Of a stretch of 64,000 nucleotides of DNA, positions 8,618 through 17,991 are shown one piece after another. The DNA comes from Kiloniellaceae bacterium. GTDB taxonomy: Bacteria; Pseudomonadota; Alphaproteobacteria; Kiloniellales; J153. Numbering within the stretch: position 1 is the first letter of the stretch; every line of letters starts with the position of its first letter. The stretch spans positions 1-64,000 of the forward strand of contig JAJFGN010000007.1 in assembly GCA_021776115.1 (NCBI GenBank), given 5' to 3'. A program made the position numbers and the translations under genes. Under the pieces are notes generated by a model. The model had not been told where the DNA came from and did not search any database. It worked only from the letters and a program-made list of their open reading frames with translations.

Positions 8618-9625
8618 TTATGAAGTTTCGGCCGTGAAAGGACGCGCGAGCAAGCCTTGAATGGTGTCCTCGATACCGGCGCCGCGATTCAGAATCGCAT
8701 CGACCGCCGTAGCGATCGGCATCTCGACCCCTTGGCGCGCCGCCAGCTGCGTAGCGGCGGAGGCCGAGAACACCCCCTCCACCACCGAGCGGCGGCCGGC
8801 GAGAAGAGTCTCAAGGCTGTCTCCGGCGCCCAGCGCGGCACCGAGCGCATAGTTGCGCGACGCCCCGCTGGTGCAGGTCAGCGTCAGGTCGCCCAGGCCG
8901 GACAGCCCCATCAAGGTTTCGCGGCGGGCGCCCAGCGCCACGCCCAGCCTAACGACTTCCGCCAGAGCGCGGGTGATCAGCGCGGCACGCGCGTTATCGC
9001 CCAGGGCGCGGCCGGACACGATCCCGCAGGCAATGGCGATGACGTTCTTCACCGCCCCGCCGATTTGGGCCCCGATCGGGTCCTCGGAACGGTAAGGGCG
9101 GAAAGTCGCGCTGCCCAGGGCCGCGACAAGGGCGGCGCCGATATCGGCGTTCCGTGCCGCCAAGGTCATCGCACTGGGAAGCCCACGCGCCACCTCCGCC
9201 GCGAAGGTCGGGCCGGACAGGACGGCCAGGACCCGCCCCGGCAGAACGTCGGTCAAAACCTCGCTCATTAAGGCGCCGCTGCCCTGCTCGATGCCCTTGG
9301 CGCAGATAATCAGCGGCGGCCCGGCCGCGCCGGCAGGCAGGAGCGGCGCCAGTTTCGCGCCGATCCATCGAATGTGCTGCGCCGGCACGACGAGGAGCAA
9401 GGCATCGCTTCCAGCAGCTTGCGCCAAATCGCCGGTTGCGCGAATTGCGGGGTCGAGCGCGATGCCGGGCAAGTAATCCGGATTGGCGTGCTTCTCGTTC
9501 AGTCGCGCGGCCAGCGCCGGATCGCGCGCCCAAATCGTGACATCGCGCCCGGCGCGGCGCGCGGCGGTGGCCAGCGCCGTGCCCCAAGCGCCCGCACCGA
9601 GTACAGCTATCTTTTGTATTTTCAC
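8618..9625 (-). CDS. gpsA: Glycerol-3-phosphate dehydrogenase [NAD(P)+]
   Basis: A 335-residue cytoplasmic enzyme that reduces dihydroxyacetone phosphate to sn-glycerol 3-phosphate for phospholipid synthesis. The Rossmann motif GAGAWGTALA is at the N-terminus, followed by the NPDYLPG segment, CAKGIEQG, LSGPTFAAEVARGLPSA, the catalytic-region GGAVKNVIAIACGIV with its lysine, and GLGDLTLTCTS. I used the GTG at 9625, which gives the expected length and puts only four residues before the Rossmann strand; the ORF is open further upstream inside tsaD. It begins two bases after the tsaD stop, so the genes are coupled. Confidence 0.96.
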   Translation of the reverse strand: MKIQKIAVLGAGAWGTALATAARRAGRDVTIWARDPALAARLNEKHANPDYLPGIALDPAIRATGDLAQAAGSDALLLVVPAQHIRWIGAKLAPLLPAGAAGPPLIICAKGIEQGSGALMSEVLTDVLPGRVLAVLSGPTFAAEVARGLPSAMTLAARNADIGAALVAALGSATFRPYRSEDPIGAQIGGAVKNVIAIACGIVSGRALGDNARAALITRALAEVVRLGVALGARRETLMGLSGLGDLTLTCTSGASRNYALGAALGAGDSLETLLAGRRSVVEGVFSASAATQLAARQGVEMPIATAVDAILNRGAGIEDTIQGLLARPFTAETS

Positions 9626-9626
9626 C

Positions 9627-10694
9627 TCAGGCCTCGATGTTCTGGCGCCGCGTGGCGGCACCCACAGGGCCTCGCACCTCTTGCAACGGCCAGCGCGGAC
9701 GGGGCGCGAAATCGAGGCTATCCGTGAGCCCCAAGCGTAAGCGTTCCAGCCCGGCCCAGGCAATCATGGCCGCGTTGTCGGTGCAAAGCTTCGGCGGCGG
9801 CGCGATCATCTCTGTGCCGGCCGCGCGCGCGACCTTGTCCAAACGCGTGCGCAGATACGTGTTCGCGGCCACACCGCCGGCCACGACCAGCGGCCCCGCC
9901 TGGCCATAGTCACCGCGAAAACGCGCCAAGCCACGCGCGCATCTGTCGGCCAAAACATCCGCGACCGCGCCCTGAAACGAGGCCGCCATGTCGCAGACAT
10001 CCTGTGCCGCCGGAGGTTGAGCAAGCGCGACGACCCGATGGCGCACCGCGGTCTTGAGGCCGGAGAAGGAGAAGTCCAGCGACTCCCGGCCGATCATGGG
10101 CCGGGGCAAGGCAAAGCGCCTGTCGTTACCGCCGCGCGCGGCGGCCTCGACCGCCGGGCCGCCAGGATAACCGAGGTTCAGAAGCTTGGCCGTCTTGTCG
10201 AAACATTCGCCGGCCGCGTCGTCGATGGTGCCGCCCAGGTGCCGGTAGACGCCGACGCCTTCAACCGCGGCAAGCTGGCAATGGCCGCCGGAGACCAGCA
10301 GCAGAAGATAGGGAAACGCGGCCTCGCCACTGAGGCGCACGGTCAGGGCGTGGCCTTCCAGATGATTGACCGCGATGAAGGGCAAGTGCCGCGCCGCCGC
10401 CATCGCCTTGGCCGTCATCACGCCGACGAAGACTCCGCCGATCAAACCGGGACCGGCGGTCGCCGCGATCGCATCAAGCTCCGCGAAGCCGACTTTCGCT
10501 TGATCCAGCGCGCCGCGAATCAGGCCCTCCAGATGATCGAGGTGGCTGCGCGCCGCGATCTCGGGCACCACCCCGCCGTAGGGGCGATGCTCTTCTAGCT
10601 GCGAGAACACCAGATTGCTCAGAATCCCAGCGTCCGCGCTCACCACCGCGGCGGCGGTTTCGTCGCAAGACGTCTCGATTCCAAGAACCTTCAT
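9627..10694 (-). CDS. tsaD: tRNA N6-adenosine threonylcarbamoyltransferase TsaD
   Basis: A 355-residue ASKHA-family protein that transfers the threonylcarbamoyl group to A37 of ANN-reading tRNAs, working with TsaB, TsaE and TsaC. It starts with [16 protein letters not shown] and holds the metal-binding NHLEGH motif (H-x-x-x-H), the [12 protein letters not shown] phosphate motif, [10 protein letters not shown] and the C-terminal [12 protein letters not shown] segment. The ATG at 10694 is the canonical start. It is divergent from hemC, an arrangement common in Alphaproteobacteria. Confidence 0.97.
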   Translation of the reverse strand: MKVLGIETSCDETAAAVVSADAGILSNLVFSQLEEHRPYGGVVPEIAARSHLDHLEGLIRGALDQAKVGFAELDAIAATAGPGLIGGVFVGVMTAKAMAAARHLPFIAVNHLEGHALTVRLSGEAAFPYLLLLVSGGHCQLAAVEGVGVYRHLGGTIDDAAGECFDKTAKLLNLGYPGGPAVEAAARGGNDRRFALPRPMIGRESLDFSFSGLKTAVRHRVVALAQPPAAQDVCDMAASFQGAVADVLADRCARGLARFRGDYGQAGPLVVAGGVAANTYLRTRLDKVARAAGTEMIAPPPKLCTDNAAMIAWAGLERLRLGLTDSLDFAPRPRWPLQEVRGPVGAATRRQNIEA

Positions 10695-10796
10695 AGCGCC
10701 GGACACTAACGGCTTGGGCACGACTTGACCACTATACCGAGCCTCGGCTCCTGCGCCCTTGCGCCGCTTGGGAGCAGCCCGTAAAGCTTGCCCGTC

Positions 10797-11747
10797 ATGG
10801 CCTCCGATTTCCTTCTGCGCCTCGGCACGCGAGGCAGCCCGCTCGCCCTCGCCCAAGCGCAGGAGGTGCGGCGGCGTTTGGCCGCCGCGCACGGCGACCT
10901 GGCGCCGGACGGCGCGGTCGAGATCGTCACCATTAAAACCACCGGCGACCGCATTCAGGACCGCACCCTGGCCGAGGCGGGCGGCAAGGGCCTCTTCACC
11001 AAGGAGATCGAGGACGCGCTGCTGGACAAGCGCATCGACGCGGCCGTGCATTCCATGAAGGACGTGCCGACCTGGCTGCCGGACGGTCTCGGCATGGTCG
11101 CGATTTTGCCGCGCGAGGACCCGCGCGATGCCCTGTTCAGCGACCAGGGCGAAACCCTCGCCACCTTGCCGGCGGGCACGCTCGTCGGCACGGCGTCGCT
11201 GCGCCGTCAGGCCCAGGTGCTGCTGGCGCGCCCCGACCTCAAGGTCGTGCCCTTGCGCGGCAACGTTCAGACCCGCCTGCGCAAATTGGCCGAGGGCCAG
11301 GTTGGCGCGACCTTGCTGGCGCTCGCGGGGTTGAAGCGGCTGGGCGTGGCGGAGCAGGCAACCGCGATTCTGTCGCCCGAAGAGATGTTGCCCGCGGTGG
11401 CACAGGGCGCGATCGGGATCGAAACCCGCCTGGAGGATACGCGCACGCGCGGCTACATCGCCGCCCTCAACGATTCCGCGTCCGAACGCCGGGTGGCGGC
11501 GGAACGGGCGTGCCTGGAAACCCTGGACGGATCTTGCCGCACGCCGATCGCCGCGCTGTCGGAATGGCGCGCGGAGGGCGCCGGTCTCAGGCTTCGCACG
11601 CTGATTTGCCTCCCCGACGGGACCGAGGCGCACCGCGCCACGCGCGAGGGCGCGGCGGACGACGCCGAACGCCTGGGCCGCGAGGCCGGTGAGGAATTGC
11701 GCGCCGCCGCCGGCCCCGCGTTCTTCGCCGCCCTGGCCGCGTACTAG
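10797..11747 (+). CDS. hemC: Hydroxymethylbilane synthase (porphobilinogen deaminase)
   Basis: A 316-residue enzyme that condenses four porphobilinogens to hydroxymethylbilane. Diagnostic segments are [14 protein letters not shown] at the N-terminus, [42 protein letters not shown], the arginine-rich [12 protein letters not shown] and [12 protein letters not shown], and [10 protein letters not shown], whose cysteine carries the dipyrromethane cofactor. The ATG at 10797 was preferred over a TTG at 10788. hemD follows 16 bases downstream in the same direction. Confidence 0.97.
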   Translation: MASDFLLRLGTRGSPLALAQAQEVRRRLAAAHGDLAPDGAVEIVTIKTTGDRIQDRTLAEAGGKGLFTKEIEDALLDKRIDAAVHSMKDVPTWLPDGLGMVAILPREDPRDALFSDQGETLATLPAGTLVGTASLRRQAQVLLARPDLKVVPLRGNVQTRLRKLAEGQVGATLLALAGLKRLGVAEQATAILSPEEMLPAVAQGAIGIETRLEDTRTRGYIAALNDSASERRVAAERACLETLDGSCRTPIAALSEWRAEGAGLRLRTLICLPDGTEAHRATREGAADDAERLGREAGEELRAAAGPAFFAALAAY

Positions 11748-11763
11748 CGGCGGGCGGCTAGCG

Positions 11764-14052
11764 ATGCGTGTCCTCATCACCCGGCCGGAGGAAGACGCGG
11801 CGCCCCTGGCCGCGGCCCTGCGCGCGCGCGGGCATAAGCCGAGCCAGGAACCGCTGCTGCATATCGAACCGGCAGCCGGGGTGCGCGCGCCCCTCGACCT
11901 GGACGGCGTTCAAGCGGTCCTCTTCACAAGCGCCAACGGTGTCCGCGCCTTCGCGCGCCTCAGCCAAGAGCGCGGCCTGCCGGTATTCGCCGTGGGCGAC
12001 GCCAGCGCGCGCGCCGCGCGCGAGGCCGGTTTCGCCGAGGTCGCAAGCGCGGCCGGCGATGTGGAAGACCTGGCGCGCCTCGTCTCCGCCCGGCTAAAGC
12101 CCGAGGATGGGGCGCTTTACCACGGCGCCGGGCGCCGTCTCGCGGGCGACTTGAAGGCCCGCCTGGACAGCGCCGGATTCACCCTGCGCCGCGCGGTGCT
12201 TTACGAGGCGCACGCAGCGAGCGAATTATCGTCGGCGACACGTACGGCACTTTCCACCGGCGCGATCGACGCGGTCGCTTTTTTTTCGCCCAGAACCGCC
12301 CAGACCTTCGGTGAATTAATACAGCAGGCGGATTTAGCGGTGGCTTGCGCATCGCTCGACGCGGTATGTCTAAGCGCGGCGGTCGCTGAAAAGCTGCGCG
12401 TACTCCCCTGGCGAAACGTACGTATCGCCGCTCAACCCGATCAGGACGCGCTGCTCGATTGCGTTGATAGCCTGGCCGGGCGAAACGAGGCCACCGTCGT
12501 GGAGAGAGCGATGTCCACACAAGACGACAGTTCCCAAGACAAGGTCGGTGCCGAAGACAGCGGCGGCGCACCCGGAGCGGAATCGGCGGCGCACGAAATT
12601 ATCGCCAAGTTCGGCGGTATTCGGCCCATGGCGAACAAGCTTGGCGTCGCGGTCAGCACGGTCCAAGGCTGGCGTGAGCGGGCCTCGATCCCGGCCGCGC
12701 GGCACGGGCAAATCCAAGCCGCGGCCGATACCCACAAGATCGACATCGACGCCGAGGTGCTCGCGGCCAGCGATCACGCGCCGGAAGGCCACGCGCCCGA
12801 GGGTCACGCGCCAGGGGGTCACGGCGAGGATAAGGGTCACGGCGAAGCCGAGGGCGTCCCGGCCGCGTCCTCGCGCTGGATACCCGAGAGCGGCCGAACC
12901 CAAGAAAGCGAAACCGCGCCCCTAAGCGCCGAACCGGCGGAGACCACGGAAACTATTGCGCCAAACCGGACCGCGCGCGGCGGCTCCTGGACCGGAGCCT
13001 TCCTGATCGCGGCGGTCATCTTCACGGTCGCGGCGGGCGGCACCGTCCTGACCCGCGAGGCCTGGATGCCGTACCTCGCCCCCACACCAACCGAAACCAC
13101 GCCGGCAGAGGACCCCAACGCCGCGCGGATCGAGGCCTTGGAACGCCGCCTGGCGGATCTCACCGCCAAGGTATCCCAAGCGCCGGGCGAAGACCCGAAT
13201 ACCGCCCGGATCGAGGCCTTGGAAGGCCGGCTGTCCGATCTCGCCTCGCAGCCGTCCGGCGCCGCGGGCGAGGCGAATCTGAACGAGGCCCGCGCCGAGA
13301 TCGCCAAGCTGCGCCGCGACCTGGACGACCTTGCCTCGCGGTTGGAGTCGGTGGGTGAGATCGCGCGCGCCGGCGGGGATTCGGAGCAGCTTGGGGCCGC
13401 CTTGGCGCGGATCGACGCGGGCAAGGCCGAGACCGACCGCAGCCTCGCCGCTTTGCAGGCGCAAATCGCGTCCCTGGCCGAAACGCCCGCGCGCGCGCCC
13501 GCACCGGCCGGCGGGGCGGCAATGACCCTGGCGGTCCTGCAAATGCGCGATGCCTTGCGCGGGGCGGAACCCTTCGCGACAGCCTTGAACACGCTCGACT
13601 CGCTTGCGGCCGATTCGACAAGCGCCGACGCCGCTGTATTGCGCGAGGCGATCGCGCCGCTGCGGCCCTATGCCACCGCCGGCGCCCCCAGCCTTGAGTC
13701 GCTTCAGGCCGCCTTTCCGGCGGTGGCGCGCGCGGTTATCGCGAAATCGCGCGGCGGGCAGGGCGAAGGGTTCCTGGCGAACGCGCTTCGGCGCCTGTCC
13801 GGCCTGGTATCGGTGCGCCCGCACGGCCCGGTCGAAGGCGATAGCGTGGAAGCCGTCGTGGCCCGCGCCGAAGCGCACCTAGAGGCCGGCGATCTGACCT
13901 CGGCGCTGCGCGAGCTCGATAGCCTAAGCGGCCCGGCCTCGGACGCCGCCGCCGGATGGCGCGCGGAAGCGGAAGCCCGGCTCACGGTTCAGGCCGCCCT
14001 TGCGCGTCTGGGCGGGTTGCTCGCGGCCGGCCGCGTCGCCGGTCGGGACTAA
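11764..14052 (+). CDS. hemD: Fused uroporphyrinogen-III synthase / mitofilin (Mic60-like) protein
   Basis: One uninterrupted frame of 762 codons joins two genes that are separate in most Alphaproteobacteria. Residues 1 to about 245 are HemD ([36 protein letters not shown]), which cyclises hydroxymethylbilane to uroporphyrinogen III. Residues 278-333 form a helix-turn-helix-like segment ([22 protein letters not shown]). Residues about 337-362 are a His/Gly/Glu-rich linker with repeated HAPEG units. A transmembrane helix follows at about 409-430 ([15 protein letters not shown]), then a heptad-rich coiled coil (about 450-573) and a C-terminal helical domain typical of COG4223 mitofilins. An internal ATG at 12511 has GGAGAG eight bases upstream, so a separate mitofilin may also be made. 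No stop codon separates the parts; a sequencing error cannot be excluded. Confidence 0.85.
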   Translation: MRVLITRPEEDAAPLAAALRARGHKPSQEPLLHIEPAAGVRAPLDLDGVQAVLFTSANGVRAFARLSQERGLPVFAVGDASARAAREAGFAEVASAAGDVEDLARLVSARLKPEDGALYHGAGRRLAGDLKARLDSAGFTLRRAVLYEAHAASELSSATRTALSTGAIDAVAFFSPRTAQTFGELIQQADLAVACASLDAVCLSAAVAEKLRVLPWRNVRIAAQPDQDALLDCVDSLAGRNEATVVERAMSTQDDSSQDKVGAEDSGGAPGAESAAHEIIAKFGGIRPMANKLGVAVSTVQGWRERASIPAARHGQIQAAADTHKIDIDAEVLAASDHAPEGHAPEGHAPGGHGEDKGHGEAEGVPAASSRWIPESGRTQESETAPLSAEPAETTETIAPNRTARGGSWTGAFLIAAVIFTVAAGGTVLTREAWMPYLAPTPTETTPAEDPNAARIEALERRLADLTAKVSQAPGEDPNTARIEALEGRLSDLASQPSGAAGEANLNEARAEIAKLRRDLDDLASRLESVGEIARAGGDSEQLGAALARIDAGKAETDRSLAALQAQIASLAETPARAPAPAGGAAMTLAVLQMRDALRGAEPFATALNTLDSLAADSTSADAAVLREAIAPLRPYATAGAPSLESLQAAFPAVARAVIAKSRGGQGEGFLANALRRLSGLVSVRPHGPVEGDSVEAVVARAEAHLEAGDLTSALRELDSLSGPASDAAAGWRAEAEARLTVQAALARLGGLLAAGRVAGRD

Positions 14053-14064
14053 GGATCGCAAACG

Positions 14065-15492
14065 ATGATCCGGGTGCTTTGGTTCGCGTTCAAGCTGGCG
14101 GTCCTGGTCGCGCTCGCCTATTGGCTGGCCGAGCGGCCGGGCGAAGTTTCCATCGATTGGCTGGGATACCGGATCGAAACCTCGGTCGGGATTCTGCTCG
14201 CGGCGATTGTTCTGGTCGCGGGGCTCTCGGCGCTGTCCTACCGCATCTGGCGGTTCCTGCGCCGCTCGCCGCGCAGCCTGGGCCAAAGCCGGCAGGCGAG
14301 CCGGCGCAAGCGCGGCTACAAGGCGCTCACGCAGGGCATGGTCGCCGTCGCGGCCGGCGAGGTCGACGAGGCCGCGCGCCAGGCCCGGCGCGCCGACTCG
14401 CTACTGGAAGAGCCGCCCTTGACGATGCTGCTCTCGGCCCAAGCGGCGCAACTCAATGGCGACGAGGCGGCGGCCAAGCGGTATTTCTCCGCCATGTTGG
14501 AAGATCCCGAGACCCGCTTTCTGGGTTTGCGCGGTCTTCTAACCCAGGCCCTGCGCGACGGCGACGAGCCGCAGGCCTTGGACTATGTGCGCCAGGCCCA
14601 CGTCCTACGCCCGCGCACGCCCTGGGTGCTGACCTCGCTTTTCGATCTGAGCGAACGCTGCGGCGATCTGGAAACGGCGGAGCGGGCCTTGATCGAGGCC
14701 GCGAAGATCAAGGTCCTGCCCGCGCCCGAGGCCGGCCGCAAGCGCGCGGTCATCCTGTTGGAACGCGCCGAAGCGGCGGCGCGGCGCGGCGACCGCCCGG
14801 CCGCCCTGGCGCATGCGCGCGAGGCCAACAAGCTGGCCCCGGATCTGATCCCGGGCGCGGCGATGCTGGCAGAACAGCTAATCGCGGGCGGACAGTTGCG
14901 CAAGGCCGCCAAGGTATTGGAGAAAGCCTGGGCGGCGGGCCCGCATCCCGACCTCGCGGCGCTCTATCTCAAGACTCAGACCAGCGGCGACGACATCGAG
15001 CGTTTGAAACGCCTGGGCCTCCTGACCGCCAAGCGGCCCGATCATCCGGAAAGCCATCTGGTTTTGGCGCGCGCCGCCCTGAAAGCGCGGCTTTGGGGCG
15101 AGGCGCGGCGTCACATCAAGGCCGCGGCCGGGCCGGAGGGCCTGGAGCACGCGCCCAGCGATTCCGTGTGCCGCCTGATGGCCGAGCTGGAGGAGCAGGA
15201 GAACGGCGACACCGCGCAGGCCCGCGTTTGGCTGACCCGCTCCGCCGGGGCGCCCAAGGACCCGGCCTGGGTCTGCACCTCCTGCGGCGCGGTTTCGGCG
15301 CGTTGGAGCGCACGCTGCGGCGCCTGCAAAAGCTTCGACTCCCTGGCCTGGCAACCGCCGCCCCGGGTCGCGCCCGCCTTAAGCCATGACGACAGCGATG
15401 ACAGGGGCAGTGGCAGGGGCGATGGCGGGGGCGGAACCGAAATCGACGCCCGGTTCGAGGCCGACCCGGCGCTGGCCCTGCCCAAGGCCTGA
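14065..15492 (+). CDS. hemY: HemY-type heme biosynthesis-associated TPR membrane protein
   Basis: A 475-residue inner-membrane protein with two N-terminal hydrophobic helices (LWFAFKLAVLVALAYWLA and GILLAAIVLVAGLSAL), a basic cytoplasmic linker, and a long helical TPR-type region (residues about 85-420) with repeats such as AARQARRADSLL and ALEYVRQAHVLRP-like units. Near the C-terminus a zinc-ribbon or rubredoxin-like module is visible: WVCTSCG, then CGACKSFDSLAW. This is the HemY N-domain family, conserved in heme clusters but not itself an enzyme. It starts 12 bases after the hemD-mitofilin frame, in the order typical of Alphaproteobacteria. Confidence 0.9.
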   Translation: MIRVLWFAFKLAVLVALAYWLAERPGEVSIDWLGYRIETSVGILLAAIVLVAGLSALSYRIWRFLRRSPRSLGQSRQASRRKRGYKALTQGMVAVAAGEVDEAARQARRADSLLEEPPLTMLLSAQAAQLNGDEAAAKRYFSAMLEDPETRFLGLRGLLTQALRDGDEPQALDYVRQAHVLRPRTPWVLTSLFDLSERCGDLETAERALIEAAKIKVLPAPEAGRKRAVILLERAEAAARRGDRPAALAHAREANKLAPDLIPGAAMLAEQLIAGGQLRKAAKVLEKAWAAGPHPDLAALYLKTQTSGDDIERLKRLGLLTAKRPDHPESHLVLARAALKARLWGEARRHIKAAAGPEGLEHAPSDSVCRLMAELEEQENGDTAQARVWLTRSAGAPKDPAWVCTSCGAVSARWSARCGACKSFDSLAWQPPPRVAPALSHDDSDDRGSGRGDGGGGTEIDARFEADPALALPKA

Positions 15493-15653
15493 TCTGGCCA
15501 GCGTGATCCGCCCAGCTTGCTCCACCTGCGTCGTTGACGAAAGCCCGCCCCCGCGACTAGGTTGCGCCGGTTGGCTTGTGCCGGTTAGGTTGCGCTGGGG
15601 GCGGGATGTTAACGGCTTGACCCTAGCTTCACCGCCACCGGAAACGCCAAAAC

Positions 15654-15729
15654 GCCGCCTTAGCTCAGTTGGTAGAGCACAGCATTCGTAATGCTGGGGT
15701 CGGGTGTTCGAGTCACCCAGGCGGCACCA
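15654..15729 (+). tRNA. tRNA-Thr (anticodon CGT)
   Basis: A complete cloverleaf can be folded: acceptor GCCGCCT paired with AGGCGGC, D arm GCTC/GAGC, anticodon stem CAGCA/TGCTG enclosing the loop TTCGTAA (anticodon CGT, reading ACG), and T arm GGGTG TTCGAGT CACCC. The discriminator is A and CCA is encoded. It marks the boundary between housekeeping sequence and the accessory stretch downstream, so its 3' end is a plausible integration site, although no second copy of the tRNA end was found. Confidence 0.97.
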
Positions 15730-15745
15730 TTTCCCGGAATTTGCT

Positions 15746-16384
15746 TTGAATGATTCTGGCTTACCGGATGACCTGTGGTCACATCTTGACGGTCGGCTGT
15801 GGCACGCAACAGACCGCAACGGCCTTCGCGGCATAATGGCCGATGGCGAAATAACGGCCGCATTCGGCAACCGATACAAAGGCTCATTTTGCCGCAATCA
15901 GGGCGGTGTCTGCCTTTTCGATTTTGGTCCGGCATCGGAAATGCTAGAGAGCCAAATTACCAATTGGCACGGATGGTTTGGCCACCAGCAAGACGCCAGA
16001 GTTCCGGTCTGGTTGGAGATTGATAGAGGTAGCGTGCGGGAGAACTTGCTTGACGCAAAAGCAGCGCGTGAAGGTGTGGACGCAATCATAGAAAAGCGGC
16101 TGACCGAAGGCGGGGTTCGGGGACAGGGAATCCAAATCATCCCTGGCGTCGAAGCTTGTCACAGTGGACCTGTCTCCCTGGCCGCCATCGTCGGTGTTTT
16201 GCTTATAGACCAGCACGATTTCAATCTTGTCCGTCGAATAGGTAGGCCAGACGACAATACTATTCGGCAAATCGCAGAATTCGAATCTACGCTGCCACCA
16301 TTTGAAGAAGATCCGACAGTGGTAGCGCTGCAAAAAGGCAGGCGGCGGGCCCTGGAGGAGCCTTTAGAAGACGATCAGGAATAA
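15746..16384 (+). CDS. Uncharacterised protein with ART-like (DarT/KptA-like) sequence features
   Basis: About 212 residues, beginning 16 bases after the tRNA-Thr. I do not recognise a named family. The N-terminal LWHATDRNGLRGIMADGEI resembles the H-x-T/H...L..I...G opening of ADP-ribosyltransferase-fold proteins such as DarT and Tpt1/KptA; VPVWLEIDR could be a central strand; and IIPGVEACHSGPVSL resembles the late glutamate-containing strand before a PIPL-like turn. These are pattern resemblances, not a demonstrated homology. The frame continues upstream into the tRNA, so the start is uncertain: I used the TTG at 15746; the first ATG in frame is at 15836. It lies 227 bases upstream of the TIR-APAZ gene on the same strand. 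Confidence 0.55.
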   Translation: MNDSGLPDDLWSHLDGRLWHATDRNGLRGIMADGEITAAFGNRYKGSFCRNQGGVCLFDFGPASEMLESQITNWHGWFGHQQDARVPVWLEIDRGSVRENLLDAKAAREGVDAIIEKRLTEGGVRGQGIQIIPGVEACHSGPVSLAAIVGVLLIDQHDFNLVRRIGRPDDNTIRQIAEFESTLPPFEEDPTVVALQKGRRRALEEPLEDDQE

Positions 16385-16611
16385 CAGAATGGCGAAGCGG
16401 TCTTAAAAACGAAATTACCCTACCAAACACGCGGGGTCTCTCTCATTTATACGAGCCCGCAATTTCGCCCGCCGCTTGGGCGACGATAGGCGCGACCGGC
16501 AGCGAGCACCGCGAGACATTCGCGCAGAACTCAGGTCTTGTCGGGGACCGGTTGCATGGTATGAGATATTATCTTCTGCGGGTTGTCTCAATTTTCTGCT
16601 AAATATGGCTC

Positions 16612-17991
16612 ATGGATGATGACGACAGGTCAGTGCGCACCAAGCTCTTTATTTCCAAAGCAACGCCGGGAGACGACGCGTTTGCCCTGTGGATCGCACC
16701 TCGGCTTGAAAATGCTGGATACGAGGTTTTCGCAGATATTCTGCACCTCGATACCGGAGATAGTTGGCGTCGTAAACTGACGACGTCCCTGCAAAATGAA
16801 TCCGCCAAATTGTTGTTATGTTGCAGCAATGAGACTCTCAGTCGCGAAGGCGTCTTTCAGGAAATCGGCATAGCAGCAGCTTTATCCAAAAGTCTAGACG
16901 ATCAAAATTTCATTCTCCCGCTCAAACTCAGGAGTTACAAACCGGTCTTTGGGATCGTCGATTTGCAATACATCGACTTTGAAAAAGGCTGGGCGGATGG
17001 GTTAGCAAAACTCCTAAAATCGCTCGACAGCCAAAAGGTACCAAAGAAGTCAAAGCCTCGAATTCAGCCTGAATGGGCTGCCTATCATCAACGACGCGCA
17101 ATTAAGCTTCTCAACGAACCAGAAGTACTTACTTCTAATTGGCTTCGCATTCTGTCGGTTCCCGATGAGGTTCGGTATATCGTACCGAAGGGGGCTCTTG
17201 AGCAATCCCGTCTAAAGAAAGCGAGTGCAGGTTTTCCATATCCAATTATTCCCTATGGCGAGGGGTTCATTACCTTTGCCAATTCTTTCGACGCCGATGA
17301 ACATTTTTCATCGATGGCTACCTTCGAATATGCGGGGGAAATTAAGTTTTCCGAGTTTTTGGAGGACGGATATGAAGCAATAGGAGTTGCTGATCGTGAG
17401 GCTCGTAACATGGTTGTCAACTTGTTGCGCCAAGCCTGGGAAATACATTGCAAGAATGAGGGGTTTTATGCCCACGAGTTTTCCAATGGCTTAGCGCAAA
17501 TCGTAGGTCACGAAAAAATGGACCTTGGGAAACGTATTCCCTGGGGCAAACAGGGGCAGCGTAGAAACTCGATGCTGCGAAATACTGCGCGCGGCAAAGT
17601 GTGGGAATATGGCGTAAGTGCCCGTGCCCATCTTTTTCCATTCCCACATTACCGCCTAAAAAGCCGCGTCTTGTTTTTGGACGTGGAGGAAGATGAAACC
17701 ACGACGATTATTGACAGCTTTCGCGTGCAGCACCGCCTGCGCCGCTCTATTGCTGGTTCCTGGCGCAATAAGGCTTGGCATGGGCGCCTTATGGCCTTCA
17801 TGGAAGTACTCGCCGGTGAAAGCCCCTACGTTGCTCTTCCGGTCCGGAGTGACGCGCATATCTACGTTGACGGAATGCCCATTCAAGCCACGTCACCCGT
17901 TACCGCACGGCAAACGAACAAACTTGGCGAGGACGGCGAAGAGATCGATGTGACGACCTTGGGTGGTCACTTTGACGAGGAGGAGGCCTGA
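16612..17991 (+). CDS. TIR-APAZ protein (effector subunit of a SPARTA-type short Argonaute system)
   Basis: 459 residues. Residues 1 to about 140 form a TIR domain: KLFISKATPGDDAFALWIA is the first strand and helix, ENAGYEVFADI the second strand, and ESAKLLLCCSNETL leads to VFQEIGIAAAL, where Glu84 occupies the position of the catalytic NADase glutamate. Residues about 160-459 are the APAZ region (analog of PAZ), the part that docks onto short Argonautes; EWAAYHQRRAIKLL begins it. In characterised SPARTA systems guide-directed binding of invader DNA causes oligomerisation and NAD(P)+ depletion, killing or arresting the infected cell. The stop overlaps the Argonaute start as TGATG, and AGGAGG at 17981-17986 serves as its ribosome binding site. 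Base composition is clearly more AT-rich than the flanking housekeeping genes. Confidence 0.92.
   Translation: MDDDDRSVRTKLFISKATPGDDAFALWIAPRLENAGYEVFADILHLDTGDSWRRKLTTSLQNESAKLLLCCSNETLSREGVFQEIGIAAALSKSLDDQNFILPLKLRSYKPVFGIVDLQYIDFEKGWADGLAKLLKSLDSQKVPKKSKPRIQPEWAAYHQRRAIKLLNEPEVLTSNWLRILSVPDEVRYIVPKGALEQSRLKKASAGFPYPIIPYGEGFITFANSFDADEHFSSMATFEYAGEIKFSEFLEDGYEAIGVADREARNMVVNLLRQAWEIHCKNEGFYAHEFSNGLAQIVGHEKMDLGKRIPWGKQGQRRNSMLRNTARGKVWEYGVSARAHLFPFPHYRLKSRVLFLDVEEDETTTIIDSFRVQHRLRRSIAGSWRNKAWHGRLMAFMEVLAGESPYVALPVRSDAHIYVDGMPIQATSPVTARQTNKLGEDGEEIDVTTLGGHFDEEEA

Noticed and set aside
15704-15746. Start of the ART-like gene inside the tRNA
   Set aside because: The frame is open through the tRNA 3' end, but translation from within a tRNA gene is improbable; a start after the tRNA was used.
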